Shown here: in pieces, positions 61,426 through 64,000 of the stretch
Numbering within the stretch: position 1 is the first letter of the stretch
Layout of the letters: every line of letters begins with the position of its first letter
DNA from: Mesodorylaimus sp. YZB2_4
Taxonomy: Eukaryota; Nematoda; Enoplea; Dorylaimida; Dorylaimidae
Reading direction: 5' to 3'
Length of the DNA: 64,000 bases
Assembly (NCBI GenBank): GCA_030248295.1
Contig: JASANH010001723.1
Span: forward strand, 682,001-746,000
Position numbers and translations under genes: made by a program
Notes under the pieces: generated by a model
Databases searched by the model: none
The model's input: only the letters and a program-made list of their open reading frames with translations
Told to the model about the DNA's origin: nothing

Positions 61426-64000
61426 TCTAAGGTGGTATCAATTGTCGCTAAAATCTTAACAATCCTTACCCTATCATTAAACGTAACGTTATCATTATCA
61501 CAAATTTCAAGTGGCTTGTTATGTCAGTCGTTCGGCTAAGATAAAAGTATTTATATCTTTTGTCCAAGGCACTAAAGTAGTGCGATAGGCTTCTATATTT
61601 TCCTCGATGGTATTCGCTTTTGGTCGAAGAATCTAACAGTATTATTCTGCTCTTACAGCAAACCACCCGTGATTGACACGTTCTGGTGTTTGCCCTGCGC
61701 ACATGTGCACGCGCGCGTGTGCGCACGTACACATGTGTACGTTTGAGATTCTAGAAGTGATGATTCCTATGTGATGTTTCATGGACTTCGATGTGAAATA
61801 AGCCGATTGATTTGCCCGACTCTCGCCTTGAGAGGGTCATTTACGTGTCTCTCGATGATTCTGATGTTCTTTCTTGCTTCAACAAAACCATCCTCTCTCG
61901 TGCTCCTCGTGCTTTCTGGTTCGTGGAAGTCTGTTGGCTGTCCAGAGAAGGAACTAGTGCAACTTACAAGTAATCCTCTCAAAATTTTTCGGGGTCCTGC
62001 TTTTTTTAATTTTTGCTCCACCTCTGATCGAGCGAATCCCGTTGGCAGTGGAAAATTGTTGTAGATGACATTTTCTGGATTTGATTTGTGGGCTGTGTAT
62101 TCCTAAACTCGATTCGATTTTCTGCCATGTTGCGGGGGGGGGGGGGGAACCCGTTTTCGGTTTTCAGTAGTTGGCGTCTCCGGCATACGTCAAATTGGAG
62201 GCCAGCGCCGAGTAAGGTATGGACGTACCAGTTCGTGCAAAATCATCAATCAGTATCGAAAGCCAATCAACTCAATCCATAAAAATACTCGGAAACACTG
62301 ATAGGATGTGTGTGGTCAGGCTGTCTTACGCAGTTCCCCCAGCTCCTGCTGATCAGCATGTTGAGTATTTGGTGACATACCTAATTTGAAAGTGTCATTG
62401 TAGTCCTTCATTTGGAATAATTGCACGGGCAAATTATTATTCAAACGTTTTCCTGGACAAGGAAAACCAGGAAAACGTCAGCACCCAACGTCCTTGTACC
62501 CTGACTGCTGGCCTGACCTCTTATCCGAGTTATTCGGCTAGTGATGCAGGTGAAAATCATTCGTAAGCTTTCAGTTTGAATCAGATATGGTCATACTATT
62601 AACCAGCGCAGCCACAAGTTTTGCTCTCAACTTGCATAGAAAAGTTCTGTTCTCATGGCCAAAGCTTTGACCGAAACAATGTCTCCAAATGTTCTGAATG
62701 CCCCGATTTTCGAGAGCCAAATGCAATCGGTAAAATTCGAAACGTGGAATCCGAGATGGTTCACAGGTTCGTACCTACAAGCATGGACAGTTAGCTCATA
62801 GCTTAGAAACCTCAATTTATAATTTCCTCTTTGTCGTCTCAGTCTCACATGTCAAAATGTATCCGAGCAGTAACTAATAGGATATATCAGCATGTAATAG
62901 TGCCCACGGCTTAAAATTTTTGGTTGTTGCAAAACGTTTTCAACCCGATCATGAGAATTTCTTGGGAGCTGGGAGCTTTATCAAACCCCAAACCACGTTT
63001 TAAAATTGGCCCAAGCCCGACCCTATTTCTAAAAGGTCAAAACCGAACCTGATTAAACCAAAACTTAAATTTGATTTCAAGCCTGAGTTTTGAGGTTTCA
63101 GGCGTATAGCGTATGCAATCAACAATTATTCGCTTTGATTGCCCTCTAGTGGGAGTACCATTCGATTCGGACGTATTTTAGAGGGGTACTAGATACTTGC
63201 AGGCTTACTGGTTGACTGTACGTTGACGAAAGTTTTCTAAAAATTAAAATGCGAGTGCACGGTTTCTGCAAAGTGACACATAATCGAATTGCTACTATAT
63301 GACACTATATGATGTGCTAAAAGACCTGCACCTGCCAAATGTGCTCTTATCGTTAGCGCCTTCAAATAACCGTGCATACATACATACAGTAGGAATTCGA
63401 TAAGCATCCATATAACTAATGAAAACCTGTCTCAAATACAATCGAAAACACTTTTGGTTCGACGTATCAAAATGTTCAGAATGTCCTGGTTTTTGAAAAA
63501 CCAGATGTGGAAATTCAAAAGGGACTGGCTTGCCGATAAATACTTGCTCCATACGCTAGCTCATGCAGTTTACCTCCTTTTTGGAAGAAGTCAGAAGATC
63601 GGAATCATCTAGGATCGAAATAACGTTAGCAGAGGCTACTCTCGAGCAGACCACGGTTCCCATCTTGATTCGTTTGAACATTCTCTTACTTGTGAGAAAT
63701 GCGGTACGTGAAGTATAGCACAATCTCTTTCAAAGTTTTGTCTACAAACTCTTCAGAAGATACAAACATAAACAAAGACGTAGGACATGTAGAGGGGTCT
63801 AGTGCTCTCCTATGGTTAGCTCGTGGGCGAATGTTTCCCTGTAGATCGCAAGCTACGTACATCCACACCGACAGGACCAGTGGAAAGTAACAAACAATGC
63901 ATCGACTTTTCGTTCGTGCATCATTGGACCGCACTCACACACGGGGAGAGACACACACTAGCAGAGCCCCAGGCGTGAATTATGCCAGTCGATAAGTCCT
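61426..64000. other. Right end without a supported gene
   Basis: It contains the alternating tract and the G14 run. A TACAGTAGGAATTCGATAAG sequence at 63386 resembles the terminus of a pogo/Tigger-type element, but no partner was found. Confidence 0.4.
61696..61742. repeat. 47-bp alternating purine-pyrimidine tract
   Basis: From TGCGCACATG to TGTGTACGT, pyrimidine and purine alternate without a break, with a CGCGCGCG core flanked by near-symmetric ACATGTG segments. Such tracts favour Z-DNA. It lies about 270 bp after the forkhead stop. Confidence 0.85.

Noticed and set aside
61466-61732. 88-codon minus frame starting MYVRTRARAHVRR
   Set aside because: Its N-terminus is the alternating CG/CA tract read as codons; no other support.
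1-64000. CRISPR arrays, bacterial operons or horizontally acquired bacterial genes
   Set aside because: No regularly spaced repeats, no ribosome binding sites, and all recognised genes are animal-type and mostly intron-bearing.

Overview
This window is nuclear DNA from an invertebrate animal. The evidence is spliced protein-coding genes with GT-AG introns, mostly 47-65 bp long, and animal-specific families: an ETS factor of the ELF type, a forkhead factor, an anionic Cys-loop receptor, PCNP, a TRIM-like protein, and remnants of BEL/Pao and Ty3/gypsy retrotransposons. I cannot name the species. An ecdysozoan such as a tardigrade or a nematode relative would fit, but that is inference. No tRNA, rRNA or CRISPR feature could be supported.

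Layout from left to right. An FHA-like/RING/B-box/coiled-coil protein is on the minus strand (1818-371). A DELE1-like mitochondrial stress protein is on the plus strand (5378-7719), with a 311-bp inverted-repeat element in one intron. An orphan 294-residue protein (9114-8061) and a Cys-loop anion channel (13109-10786) are on the minus strand. A gene-poor stretch leads to a truncated Ty3/gypsy element (about 18950-21700) that carries a PWWP domain where chromoviruses carry a chromodomain. VMP1 (26254-23108, minus) and PCNP (27298-27894, plus) follow, then a decayed BEL/Pao element (about 28640-30310).

The densest part is 30.4-37.2 kb. It holds a small single-pass membrane protein, BNIP1/SEC20, COX17, CDC37 and a secreted protein with 20 cysteines. 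An ELF-type ETS gene with two very long introns covers 48815-38666 (minus). From 48.8 to 60.3 kb I see only repeats and unusual sequence motifs. A compact forkhead gene lies at 60308-61425, and no gene is evident after it.

The conserved genes serve general cell functions: VMP1 in ER contact sites and autophagy, BNIP1 in Golgi-to-ER fusion, COX17 in copper delivery to cytochrome oxidase, CDC37 in kinase loading onto Hsp90, and DELE1 in mitochondrial stress signalling. I see no pathway-level clustering. COX17 and BNIP1 are spaced closely enough (134 bp, same strand) to suggest joint transcription. Exon joins were worked out by eye from reading frame, phase and splice-site sequence, so they are predictions. 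The most novel observation is the retrotransposon integrase followed by a PWWP domain.
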